Of a stretch of 64,000 nt of DNA, positions 40,492-50,184 are shown piece after piece. The position numbers and the translations under genes are program-made. Source of the stretch: Trichomonas vaginalis G3 (taxonomy: Eukaryota > Parabasalia > Trichomonadida > Trichomonadidae). Each line of letters starts with the position of its first letter. Positions within the stretch are counted from its first letter, which is position 1. Location: contig NC_067206.1 in NCBI RefSeq assembly GCF_026262505.1, forward strand, positions 38,453,660 to 38,517,659, read 5' to 3'. Below the pieces are notes generated by a model. The model was not told the DNA's origin and made no database searches. It worked only from the letters and a program-made list of their open reading frames with translations.

Positions 40492-41340
40492 ATGCTTCCA
40501 ATAGAAAAAGAAAATTCAAGAGTTGCTACAACTAAACCATTAGATGAACTTTTTACTAATGTCGGTCAAAAGTTTGAGACAGAGACCGTAAAGCATGAAG
40601 GCTATCGTTTTGACTACCCATTGAGATGGCTAAGAGACCCATCTGTCACAAAAGCTATTGGCTTTCGTAGAATGAAGTTTGTGTCTGTAGAAGATAAAAG
40701 TTTTCCATTTATTGTAAGGTTTCATATAGATTATATATCTGAAGGGAAACGAAAAATGTGGGAAGAAATTGAGCTAATACAAGTTGACCTTTCATCTTCT
40801 CTACAGACTGCGTTAAAAAATATAGAAGATAAAAAAATTCATGTTATGCAAAATATGCTGATGAATATGCAAATACCGAGAGCACACTTTATGTGAGAAT
40901 TGTATATGACAAACAAAAATTCACAAGTGTCATTTCAAATCTACGAAGACAATCCAAAGAAAGACGAACAAATATATACAGAATTCACTGCAATGTCATG
41001 GTATTATTTGCAAAGAATGTTAAATCAGAAAGTCGAACTTCCTTTAGCAAATATTTACAGTCGATATGCAAGAGATGAACCATATTTATTTAAAGATGTT
41101 TTCGACCCAGCTGCTATTATAGTTCATGCTTCATTTTCTGGTGCACAAAACTCTTTTTTATGCTTGGCAAATGACTTTTACGAAAAACCTACAAAGCTAT
41201 ATGAACCACCAAGTGGAAGTATTTCAGACTTTCAAGTATGGTTTACAACAGATGGAAGAAAGAGAATAGTTCCATTATACCATGCGTTTTACTTAGAACT
41301 TAGTTTCATATACAACTACTATCGAACGGTAAAAATATAA
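40492..41340 (+). pseudogene. Unrecognised protein divergent from the tail fibre
   Basis: Relative of the open gene at 56280-57140 (both start with a TKPLD motif, have RFDYPLRWL-like then KAIGFRR, and end FYLELSFIYNY). Divergent from the fibre gene; starts are only 18 bp apart. Co-location hints at a fibre partner or capsid vertex protein (inference). Broken. Confidence 0.45.
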
Positions 41341-41344
41341 TTTT

Positions 41345-41586
41345 TTAATACGGTTGAGGTGTTGGATTTGGTTGCCAACTAGACTGTGGTGCAGGTTCAG
41401 GCTGTTGTATAACAGGAGCTTGTTCTTCTGGTTCAGGGTCTTTAGGTATAATACCAACAAACTGACCTACTCTTTTACCAATATTTTTGACTCCGTTCCA
41501 AATTCCTCTTCCGACAGATTTTATTCCATTCCATATACCTCTTCAACATTTCGAAAGAAGTTTCCTATTCTTCCAAAGAAACCCAT
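41345..41586 (-). pseudogene. Small amphipathic protein, counterpart of 50705-50947
   Basis: Same position and context as the open gene in element 2 (see there). Broken here. Confidence 0.5.
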
Positions 41587-41604
41587 TTTACTATATGTAA
41601 AAAT

Positions 41605-41967
41605 CTAATGTCCGCCTAGTCTCTTACGTTTCCTGTTGAGTTCCATAGCATTCTTTAACTGGAGCTCATACATTCTGTTTCTCCTCTGGTAGAAAACATA
41701 TTCTGGGTCAACTCCTGTGTTCGCGTCATCTGCATAGAGTTGTTTATATCCCACTTCGGGGTTTGTATAAAACTCTTTCCATCTCATATTTGCATACCAT
41801 GGTGGTAAGCCTAACGCAGCGTCATTTGACATGGCAGTTTGCATTTGTACATCTGTTGGCACTTGACCATAGTTTGCCATTGCAGTTTGTATTCTAACTT
41901 CATTTGGAATATTCTCTGGGTTTGGTTGTCCAGGTTGCTGTGCATTTGCTAAGTTCTGTGCGTCCAT
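41605..41967 (-). CDS. Unrecognised 120-aa protein
   Basis: Starts MDAQNLANAQQPGQPNPENI and ends with a basic tail (MELNRKRKRLGGH). Identical in reading to 50324-50686. Contains two similar segments (RIQTAMANYGQVPTDVQ and MQTAMSNDAALGLP). A small virion protein is likely, from the neighbours. Confidence 0.6.
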   Translation of the reverse strand: MDAQNLANAQQPGQPNPENIPNEVRIQTAMANYGQVPTDVQMQTAMSNDAALGLPPWYANMRWKEFYTNPEVGYKQLYADDANTGVDPEYVFYQRRNRMYELQLKNAMELNRKRKRLGGH

Positions 41968-41990
41968 TTAATATTAGATAAAAATATCTC

Positions 41991-42122
41991 TTACGAGTAC
42001 ATATACTGAACATTTGCAGGCATTGGTTCATCTTCATATTCTCTGTACTTTTCTGCCACGTCAAATAAATAAATGACACAATGGAAAAAACCTAAAACTA
42101 ACAATCCGATTTCAAACCACAT
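41991..42122 (-). CDS. Small single-span membrane protein, 43 aa
   Basis: MWFEIGLLVLGFFHCVIYLF forms one membrane span, followed by an acidic tail ending YMYS. Conserved at 50169-50300. Start context TTTTACTAGTAAGTAAATG; its start overlaps the methyltransferase stop by 16 bases in both elements. Confidence 0.6.
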   Translation of the reverse strand: MWFEIGLLVLGFFHCVIYLFDVAEKYREYEDEPMPANVQYMYS

Positions 42123-42925
42123 TTACTTACTAGTAAAATTTCTTTGTTATGACACTTTCTCCAGTTTATAGGACCTCTCTCATATTCTATCTTATCGTAT
42201 CTAAACTCATAGTCATGTATGTCCTCTAACCATCTCATGACACTTTCCAAAACCACTTTTATCGGATGTAAAGTAAAAGCATGGATGGTTATGTAAAACG
42301 TCTAAAGTTTCTAAAGAGTCTCTCAAAGTCCAGTCTACTTGGTATTGAAAATCCCATGTGTTATAGAACGGCGGGTCTACTATAAAGAAAACATTTTCCT
42401 TGTCTTTATATTTTTCATACAAATCTGTCCAATGACATCTCACAAACTCTATACCCTCAATATATTTTTCTATGTCCTCTTTGAAAACATTTGTATAGTT
42501 AAGATATAAAACTTTTGACATAAGTGTTTCAATGTCATGAACTCTTATAGCACCACTATATAATAGTCTAGCAGATATACTATCCCAGTCTATATATTCT
42601 GCTTTTTTCAAAACCTCTCTGACAGTATTTTTCTTATCTAATGGTATACGTTCCATCTTACCTATAGGTATCTTTTCTTTTAACTCTTTCAATATATTGT
42701 TTGTGTCTGGTATATGTTTGAGACGGTCCATATAGTTGTCGAAGTCATTGCATATAATCTTTGAGTCTGGAATATTGTATGGCACAGATGGGATATATAG
42801 AAACTTCCACCGAACAAATCTACAAATGTTAGACCATTCGGTAGTTTCTTAAGTTCTCTCAATAGAATATCTTTACATCTACTCTTATTTCCAAAGAAGG
42901 GTAACGGTGGTTTTGTAAAATTCAT
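42107..42925 (-). pseudogene. Adenine-specific DNA methyltransferase (D12/Dam type), element 1
   Basis: Counterpart of the open gene at 49366-50184. Motifs FFGNKSRCK and VDLFGG are readable. Broken here. Confidence 0.75.
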
Positions 42926-42970
42926 TTATATATAATAATAAAAATGTTTTTTTCCTGAAAAGTGACAGAA

Positions 42971-43872
42971 AAGCGGTTTTTGACAGATGTTTATTGTGAC
43001 TTCTTCGTAAAGACTTTGTTGAGATTTCTTCGTAAATGAGCGTAAATGACCAAAAATATATTTTAGGGTAGAAGGTTAGATATAACCTCTTTTCTAACCT
43101 CTTTTCTACCCTCTTGAATTTTCATGAATTTCTTCGTAAAGACTTTGTTAAGACTTCTTCATCTAATTTCTCATAACTTTCTTGTCTATGTTTTGTTGAG
43201 ATTTCATCGTAAAGACTTTGTTGAGATTTCTTCGTAAATGACCCTAGTAGTATATTTTTGGTGTAAATTTCATGAAAATTCAAGAGGGTAGAAAAGAGGT
43301 TAGAAAAGAGGTTATATCTAACCTTCTACCCTAAACATTATTTTTGTCTGATTTTACGAAGAAGTCTTGACAAAACATTTACGAAGAAGTCTTGACAAAA
43401 CATTTACGAAGAAGTCTTGACAAAACATTTACGAAGAAGTCTTGACAAAACATTTACGAAGAAGTCTTGACAAAACATTTACGAGAATGACAAAAACATT
43501 TACGAAGAAGTCTTGACAAAACATTTACGAAGAAGTCTTGACAAAACATTTACGAAGAAGTCTTGACAAAACATTTACGAAGAAATCTTGACAAATTCAA
43601 GAGGGTAGAAAAGAGGTTAGAAAAGAGTTATATCTAACCTTCTACCCTAAACTTATTTTATTGAATTCTGTATAATATTCTGAGTAATATGACAGATGTT
43701 TATATAACACTTTCTCCGGTTTATAGGACCTCTCTCATATTCTATCTTGTCATATCAAAACTCATAGTCATGTTTGTCCTCTAAGACTTCATTTATACTA
43801 AACATCTTCAGGGCTAGAAGGCACGAAGTGCCTGGAAGCCCCACTACCTTTTTTTTTTTTTTTTTTTTTTTT
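42971..43872 (-). repeat. Right terminal inverted repeat of element 1
   Basis: About 900 bp, complementary to 19796-20716. At its inner edge (42961-42990) the left-end string AAGCGGTTTTTGACAG is joined to the right-end string CCTGAAAAGTGACAG. Element 2 has only the latter at the equivalent place, so left-end sequence seems to have been copied into the right end at a shared CTGTCA. Confidence 0.9.
43353..43595 (-). repeat. 25-bp tandem repeat in the right TIR
   Basis: Nine to ten copies of the complement of the left-TIR unit, one of them degenerate. Confidence 0.85.
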
Positions 43873-43878
43873 TCTATA
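43873..43878. repeat. Target-site duplication TCTATA, right copy
   Basis: Matches 19790-19795; followed by AGCATTATTATC exactly as in the empty site at 18727-18744. Confidence 0.8.
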
Positions 43879-44179
43879 AGCATTATTATCAACGTAGAAT
43901 CTGAATATCATATCAGAAAATGTCGCAAATCTGACATTTACCCGACCAAATAGCAAAAATAATTGAATACTTTTCGCAAAAACTTTAAAAATCGATAAAA
44001 ATATGAAATATAGATATTAAAGAGACTTTTTATATAATATTCATAAAGATTTTCCAAAAATATGATACCGCAAAATTAAAAAAGTGACGTCTTGAGTGGA
44101 GTCAAAGGTCGAAATTGCTAGCTAAATGTTTTTTTAGCGAAATTGCGTATTGTACGTTTTTTTCGCAAAACGAAACCCT
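43879..44179. mobile_element. MITE right half, part after the Polinton
   Basis: Matches 18733-19033 to the terminal inverted repeat GCAAAACGAAACCCT, then TA. It completes the MITE copy that element 1 interrupted. Confidence 0.8.
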
Positions 44180-44183
44180 TATT

Positions 44184-44829
44184 TGTACCATATAATTGTC
44201 GCAAATTGAGAAGCTTTCGAAGTCAGTCATCAGTGATCAACATGGGGATCCAACCAATGAGCGACAATGAAAATATAGATAACGATAGTTTAAATTATTT
44301 CATATGTTTGAGGTAATGAGTGATTCATGACGTAAGAAAGAGGCCGTCCAATGAAAATAAGGTTAATTTTTCCAAATTTGAAATGCATTTTCACAATATG
44401 GAAGAGATTTTGTTGCATGCTAAGTTCGGTCAACGATAGGAATTGAGGGGAAATTAATCGTCGAGGAAGTACGATTATGTAAAGTAAAAAATGTTGTGGG
44501 ATTTTTAATATTGTATATAATTTTATAATAAAATTTTTGTGAGACATTTTAAGAAGCACATATAATTTTTTGAATTTAAAAATTAAAGTAGTGTTGAATG
44601 AATTTATTGATTAATTTAATACGGATATTTCTCAAAATTAATCAAAAATAGGTTTTCAGAGAACTTTTGAGATATCTTTTCAAAATGTCTTTTTGAAAAT
44701 ATATAAGTATTATATCAAATTGAAAAAAGGTATTTATCAAAATTCTAAATTCTTAATAAAAAATAACTTTTCAGAGGATTGTGATTTTGAAAGCATGAGT
44801 AATAAGTAAAAAATATCTACGATTTTAAT
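44184..44829. other. Gene-free DNA before the hairpin arrays
   Basis: AT-rich with no supported gene; an 89-codon open frame at 44290-44559 (minus) has no coding look. Confidence 0.4.
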
Positions 44830-46113
44830 GAGGGAATTGTTCCTTATGAGGTATACATTATAACTATATACCTCATAAGGAACAATTCCCTCTTGATAGC
44901 TGGGAAACTTTCTCTGAATAACTTATCATTTGGAGAAAGTTTCCCAGCTATCTATTAGAAACTAAAGGCTGTGAGGCACTAATATATAATCAGTGCCTCA
45001 TAGCCTTTAGTTTCTTATTAAAAACGAGAAAACTTGTTCGAAATGATAAACAATTTCGAACAAGTTTTCTCGTTTTAAGGAGGGAATTGTTCCTTATGAG
45101 GTATACAGTATGAATATATACCTCATAAGGAACAATTCCCTCTTGATAGCTGGGAAACTTTCTCTGAATAACTTATCATTTGGATAGAAAAAGTGACACT
45201 TTACATGGCAAAAAATAGAGCCTTACTTTTGAGATACTTGAGATTGAAACTGAATCTTATGAGGCGGTGATCTTGAATCACTACCTCATAAGGTTCAGTT
45301 TCATATAAAATTTGTTGCAATTTGTTATTCTTTTGCAATTATTTCTTATAAGATTTTACATCTTTTAGCGGGGAATGTTTGTTATCATGTATATATTATA
45401 AATATCTACACGATAACGAACATTCCTCGCTAAATTGCTGAGAAACTTTGAGGAAATGTCGAACAATTTCCTCAAAGTTTCTCAGATTTATATAGATCAC
45501 TAGAGTCCCCTAGGCACTGATTCTGGTTCAGTACCTAGGAGGCTCTAGTTCTCTAACGAACTGATAAAATGTTTTTAAATTTTTGGATATTGCTACCTGT
45601 GAAGCACTGACTTCAAGTCAGTACCTCACAGGTAGCAATTACATTGAAAGATGGGAGAAACTTTGTCCGAATGTTAAACTATTCGGACAAAGTTTCTCAC
45701 ATTTGTAGTGGAGATGGAAGGCTTTGAGGTATATTGTATTAATATATACCCCAAAGCCTTCCATCTCCACTTGAAAGTGTCCAAACTTTGGGTTAATACT
45801 TTGCAATTAACCCAAAGTTTGGACACTTTCTAGAAGGAATTGGAGGGTAAGAGATATACATTCATATGGTATATCTCTTACCCTCCAATTCCTTCTTAAA
45901 ATGGGAGAAACTTTGTCCGAATGTTAAACTATTCGGACAAAGTTTCTCCCATTTTTTGAAGGAATTGGAGGCTATGAGATACTGATGCAATGTCAGTAAC
46001 TCATGGCTTCCAATTCCTTCCTAAAACTCATAAAAGTGGACATTACATGCATATAAAATTTGACATGTAAAGTCCACTTTTTGTGAGCGGGGATTTGACG
46101 GAGTCAAATCCCC
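44830..46113. repeat. Hairpin array 1: about 18 tandem long stem-loops
   Basis: Consecutive inverted repeats of 48-71 nt with 20-28-bp arms and short loops: A-type at 44830-44892, 44957-45015, 45080-45142, 45246-45302, 45364-45434, 45499-45549, 45589-45639, 45707-45771, 45832-45896, 45958-46020; B-type at 44895-44952, 45021-45076, 45145-45184 (5' arm only), 45438-45485, 45651-45702, 45773-45830, 45901-45952, 46027-46087; plus a short one at 46089-46113. Many arms are perfectly complementary (26, 24, 20, 25, 27 and 22 bp at 44830, 45021, 45438, 45773, 45832, 45901); others have one to three G-U or mismatched pairs. Spacers are mostly 2-20 nt. No protein is coded. The form recalls clustered microRNA precursors, but transcription is not shown by the sequence. 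Confidence 0.9.
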
Positions 46114-46638
46114 TTTTTCGTTTACGAGAAAGCCAAATTCTCTCAAAAAGTTAAGTAGGACCAATTTTTTATAAAAAAAATCCAATTTCATTATGAATGT
46201 TAATTAATTTATATAATTATTGAATAAAAAATTTTCTTTGAGATTATGAAAAGTTCTTTGAAAAGTTATTTTTTCTCATTTTTAAATATTGTATTAGCCT
46301 ATTTATTTATAATCCAAATTAAATAACTTTAAATTCAATATTTAAAGAATAATTTTGAAGGAATTGAGTTACTTCCCCCGACGATAAAATTGAGAGGTTT
46401 ACATTTTGACCGAACTTAGCATGCAACAATTTCACTAAGTTCTTCCTATAGGAATGAGATAGTGTATTATGTATAGAATCTACAACAATGGTAGAAACAG
46501 ATATTTGATTAATAATTATTGAATTAACTAAGTAACATAAGGATTCAATGAGTATGCAAATCTTACCTGCCCATTCCATAAACTCTTTTCTCATTCTCAG
46601 GCCTACAATGTGCCAGGGAATCACAATTGCAACAAATT
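46114..46638. other. Spacer between the two hairpin arrays
   Basis: AT-rich. A 101-codon open frame at 46319-46624 (minus; MIPWHIVGLRMRKEFMEWAG) matches no family I know and lacks a recognised start context; I do not call it a gene. It contains NSIIINQISVSTIVVDSIHN and could be a decayed host gene. Confidence 0.4.
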
Positions 46639-47148
46639 ATGGCGAAGTTCTCTGAATTTCCCTCATCATTTGAGAGGCGTCTGAGAACTTCGCCATAAAC
46701 GAAATTTAAGTAGATTTCTTTGCTAATAGTCGCACATACATTACCTGAGAGCAAAATTCTTCTGAAGTTTCTCATTTAGTGAGAGACTTCAGAAGAATTT
46801 TGCTCTATTCGAAAGAAACTTACATTTCCTACACTACAAAGAGTCATAGGCTACAAGCATTTTACCTTGGGATAGAATCCTTCCGATGTTTCCCATCATA
46901 TGAGAGACTTCGGAAGGATTCTATCCTATTCGATCAATTACAGAATTCTCAGCCACTTGGTGACCAGAGAATAGTAATAATAGTCTAGAAAGGCAAATTT
47001 CTTCCGATGCCTCTCATTCAGTGAGAGACTTCGGATGAAATTTGCTTTGCTAGACTATTAATTAACCAAGGATTACAAGTAGAGTACATTGAAGCAAAGT
47101 TCTTCCGAGGTTTCTCATTGAATGAGAGACTTCGGAAAAAATTTTCCC
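46639..47148. repeat. Hairpin array 2: five long stem-loops, ~110-120-bp period
   Basis: Hairpins at 46639-46696, 46748-46806, 46870-46926, 46979-47059 and about 47091-47148. Four share an apical motif TTCCGATGTTTCTCAT paired with TGAGAGACTTCGGAA. The 46748 hairpin has a 27-bp stem with a single G-U pair and a 5-nt loop. Spacers are longer than in array 1 and partly alike (ATTCGA after most stems; AATTACAGAA-like then CTTGG-like then AGTAATAA after 46926 and 47148). No protein is coded. Confidence 0.85.
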
Positions 47149-47159
47149 CATTCGAGTAA

Positions 47160-48528
47160 TTGTAGAACCCTTGGCCTCTTGGAGAACAAGGAGAAGTAAT
47201 AAGGTGTATGAGGGTAATAACGTATTCGAAATTTATTATGAAGTGCAATACTTGTGCAGTCTAACCACCATATGATAGCAGCTAGACTGTAAAGGTATTG
47301 CATTTCCGGAAAAATCCTACTTTTAGCAACTTGTGAGATTTTGATTCCGCTCTGGCCATAGAAAAGGACTGCCTTACTCCGGCCTTCACATGCGAAGTAT
47401 TTCCTTTGGAAAAGTGAACTTTTTAGCATTTCGAAGCTGGCCTTTAGTGGGCTCTCCGAGCCATGCGAGGTGACTTTTTTTTGATTAGATTGTCCAGTGA
47501 ATGCTAACAAATACGAATAAAATCTCATATCTCGACTAAGATATTAATATGAAACAAGTTTTCGTTTAAATCTAATATTAAAATGAATAAAAACTTCACT
47601 TTTATACTTTTTATTCAAGTAAAGGTGATCCCACGAAGATCTAAACGACAGATTTCAAAATAAATAAGATAAACTGAATCAGCAGGATCCAAATATGAAT
47701 GTTATGATCTTAGTTTGAAAAGTTACTAAAAGAATAAAAAGATTTGTGAATTACGTTTTAATTTCCATAATTTTTATCAATTAATCATCATGTTATGATT
47801 TACATATCAAATTTAATTTCAAATATGTGTAATTATCACTAATCATAATTTGAATTTCAAATTTAAGTATAATTGGAGCTTTTGAATGAACCCATAATAT
47901 TTTCAGCTTACATAATTATGGTGTATTATGTAATATCCGGTTTCTCAGTTAAATAATAGATTTGAATGCATTCTTTTGAGGATTTGACTAAAAATAGTAT
48001 AATGAAAATGGATCACTACAGAATTATTTTATATTCAATAAACCATTTTGCGTAAATGGTGGTTCTTATCATCTATCAAATTTCATAAGAAGTCTCTTAA
48101 AAATCTTGGAGTTCTTCAAGAAACGATCTTGTTCAAGATACATATCGAGATACTTTAATAAAATTAATCATAAATCAAAGCAAAACATCACATAAACTCA
48201 TATTATTTTCTAATATATAACTATTTTATATAAAAATCAAATTCAATGATCTTAAAAGCGAAGGATAAACCTCAAAATTTACGAATATAATGAGTGGGAA
48301 TATAATGCTTATCTATCATAAAACCATATGAAATATCAATTTTTGCTTTACGCCTAATTTTTGACGACAATTAGCAAAAAATGTTAAATGTTAACACTCA
48401 GTCCATTTGAATATGAAAAATAAAATTGACTTTGATTAAATGTTTTTATTTATCATGCAATTCTTCTTGCGACCAAAGATTTGAATAAAATTTCAAAAAA
48501 TAAGATAGCTTAAAAAATAATATACGGT
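47160..48528. other. Gene-free DNA between hairpin arrays and element 2
   Basis: One further imperfect stem-loop lies at 47244-47302 (arms TGCAATACTTGTGCAGTCTA and its near-complement). Open frames at 47018-47248 and 47115-47528 overlap the hairpin DNA and have no family match. The rest is AT-rich. The last six bases before element 2 are TACGGT, its presumed target-site copy. Confidence 0.4.
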
Positions 48529-49339
48529 AAAAAAAAAAAAAAAAAAAAAAAGGTAGTGGGGCTTCCAGGCACTTCGTGCCTTCTAGCCCTGAAGATGTTT
48601 AGTATAAATGAAGTCTTAGAGGACAAACATGACTATGAGTTTTGATATGACAAGATAGAATATGAGAGAGGTCCTATAAACCGGAGAAAGTGTTATATAA
48701 ACATCTGTCATATTACTCAGAATATTATACAGAATTCAATAAAAATAATGTTTAGGGTAGAAGGTTAGATATAACCTCTTTTCTAACCTCTTTTCTACCC
48801 TCTTGAATTTGTCAAGATTTCTTCGTAAATGTTTTGTCAAGACTTCTTCGTAAATGTTTTGTCAAGACTTCTTCGTAAATGTTTTGTCAAGACTTCTTCG
48901 TAAATGTTTTGTCAAGACTTCTTCGTAAATGTTTTGTCAAGACTTCTTCGTAAAATCAGACAAAAATAATGTTTAGGGTAGAAGGTTAGATATAACCTCT
49001 TTTCTAACCTCTTTTCTACCCTCTTGAATTTTCATGAAATTTACACCAAAAATATACTACTAGGGTCATTTACGAAGAAATCTCAACAAAGTCTTTACGA
49101 TGAAATCTCAACAAAACATAGACAAGAAAGTTCATGAGAAATTAGATGAAGAAGTCTTAACAAAGTCTTTACGAAGAAATTCATGAAAATTCAAGAGGGT
49201 AGAAAAGAGGTTAGAAAAGAGGTTATATCTAACCTTCTACCCTAAAATATATTTTTGGGTCATTTACGCTCATTTACGAAGAAATCTCAACAAAGTCTTT
49301 ACGAAGAAGTCACAATAAAACATCTGTCACTTTTCAGGA
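48529..49339 (+). repeat. Left terminal inverted repeat of element 2
   Basis: Same order of parts as in element 1, but with six 25-bp repeats (48817-48955) instead of about ten. It ends at ACATCTGTCA, after which the sequence continues CTTTTCAGG into the methyltransferase promoter. Confidence 0.85.
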
Positions 49340-49365
49340 AAAAACATTTTTATTATATATATAAA

Positions 49366-50184
49366 ATGAATTTTACAAAACCACCGTTACCCTTCTTTGG
49401 AAATAAGAGTAGATGTAAAGATATTCTATTGAGAGAACTTAAGAAACTACCGAATGGTCTAACATTTGTAGACTTGTTCGGTGGAAGTTTCTATATATCT
49501 CATTTGTGCCATACAATATTTCCTGACTCAAAGATTATATGCAATGACTTCGACAACTATATGAACCGTCTCAAACATATACCAGACACAAACAAAATAT
49601 TGAAAGAGTTAAAAGAAAAGATACCTATAGGTAAGATGGAACGTATACCATTAGATAAGAAAAATACTGTCAGAGAGGTTTTGAAAAAGGCAGAGTATAT
49701 TGACTGGGATAGTATATCTGCTAGACTATTATATAGTGGTGCTATAAGAGTTCATGACATTGAAACACTTATGTCAAAAGTTTTATATCTTAACTATACA
49801 AATGTTTTCAAAGAGAACATAGAAAAATATATTGAGGGTATAGAGTTTGTGAGATGTCATTGGACAGAGTTGTATGAAAAATATAAAGACAAGGAAAATG
49901 TTTTCTTTATAGTGGACCCGCCGTTCTATAACACATGGGATTTTCAATACCAAGTAGACTGGACTTTGAGAGACTCTTTAGAAACTTTAGACGTTTTACA
50001 TAACCATCCATGCTTTTACTTTACATCCGATAAAAGTGGTTTGGAAAGTGTCATGAGATGGTTAGAGGACATACATGACTATGAGTTTAGATACGATAAG
50101 ATAGAATATGAGAGAGGTCCTATAAACTGGAGAAAGTGTCATAACAAAGAAATTTTACTAGTAAGTAAATGTGGTTTGAAATAG
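49366..50184 (+). CDS. Adenine-specific DNA methyltransferase (D12/Dam type)
   Basis: A 272-aa open frame starting MNFTKPPLPFFGNKSRCK at 49366. FFGNK at residues 10-14 and VDLFGGS at 35-41 form the AdoMet-binding region, NDFDNY near residue 60 follows, and the catalytic motif is DPPF at 184-187 (DPPY in most relatives). These are the marks of D12-class N6-adenine methyltransferases. In an element it could mark its own DNA or guard against host nucleases; no partner nuclease gene is adjacent. The last 80 bases recur as a fragment inside the TIR. Confidence 0.85.
   Translation: MNFTKPPLPFFGNKSRCKDILLRELKKLPNGLTFVDLFGGSFYISHLCHTIFPDSKIICNDFDNYMNRLKHIPDTNKILKELKEKIPIGKMERIPLDKKNTVREVLKKAEYIDWDSISARLLYSGAIRVHDIETLMSKVLYLNYTNVFKENIEKYIEGIEFVRCHWTELYEKYKDKENVFFIVDPPFYNTWDFQYQVDWTLRDSLETLDVLHNHPCFYFTSDKSGLESVMRWLEDIHDYEFRYDKIEYERGPINWRKCHNKEILLVSKCGLK

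Larger units (their letters stand above)
19796..43872. mobile_element. Element 1: complete but broken Polinton/Maverick, 24 kb
   Basis: It has ~0.9-kb terminal inverted repeats that begin with a homopolymer A-run and GGTAGTGGGGCTTCC, a 6-bp TCTATA target duplication, and a gene set of integrase, packaging ATPase, capsid proteins, SF3 helicase, methyltransferase, KilA-N regulators and a tail fibre. No family-B polymerase is seen. The element is structurally complete at both ends but many genes are broken (a dozen or more breaks). Its near-identity to element 2 and the preserved empty site suggest a young insertion on an evolutionary scale. Confidence 0.92.

Noticed and set aside
46319-46624. 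Host gene (101 codons, minus)
   Set aside because: No family, no start context, and it lies between hairpin arrays; kept only as a remark.
44830-47148. CRISPR array
   Set aside because: There are regular periods, but no identical direct repeats with unique spacers and no cas genes; the units are long hairpins with varying arms, in a eukaryotic setting.
47115-47528. 137-codon open frame (minus)
   Set aside because: It overlaps hairpin DNA and has no protein-family look.
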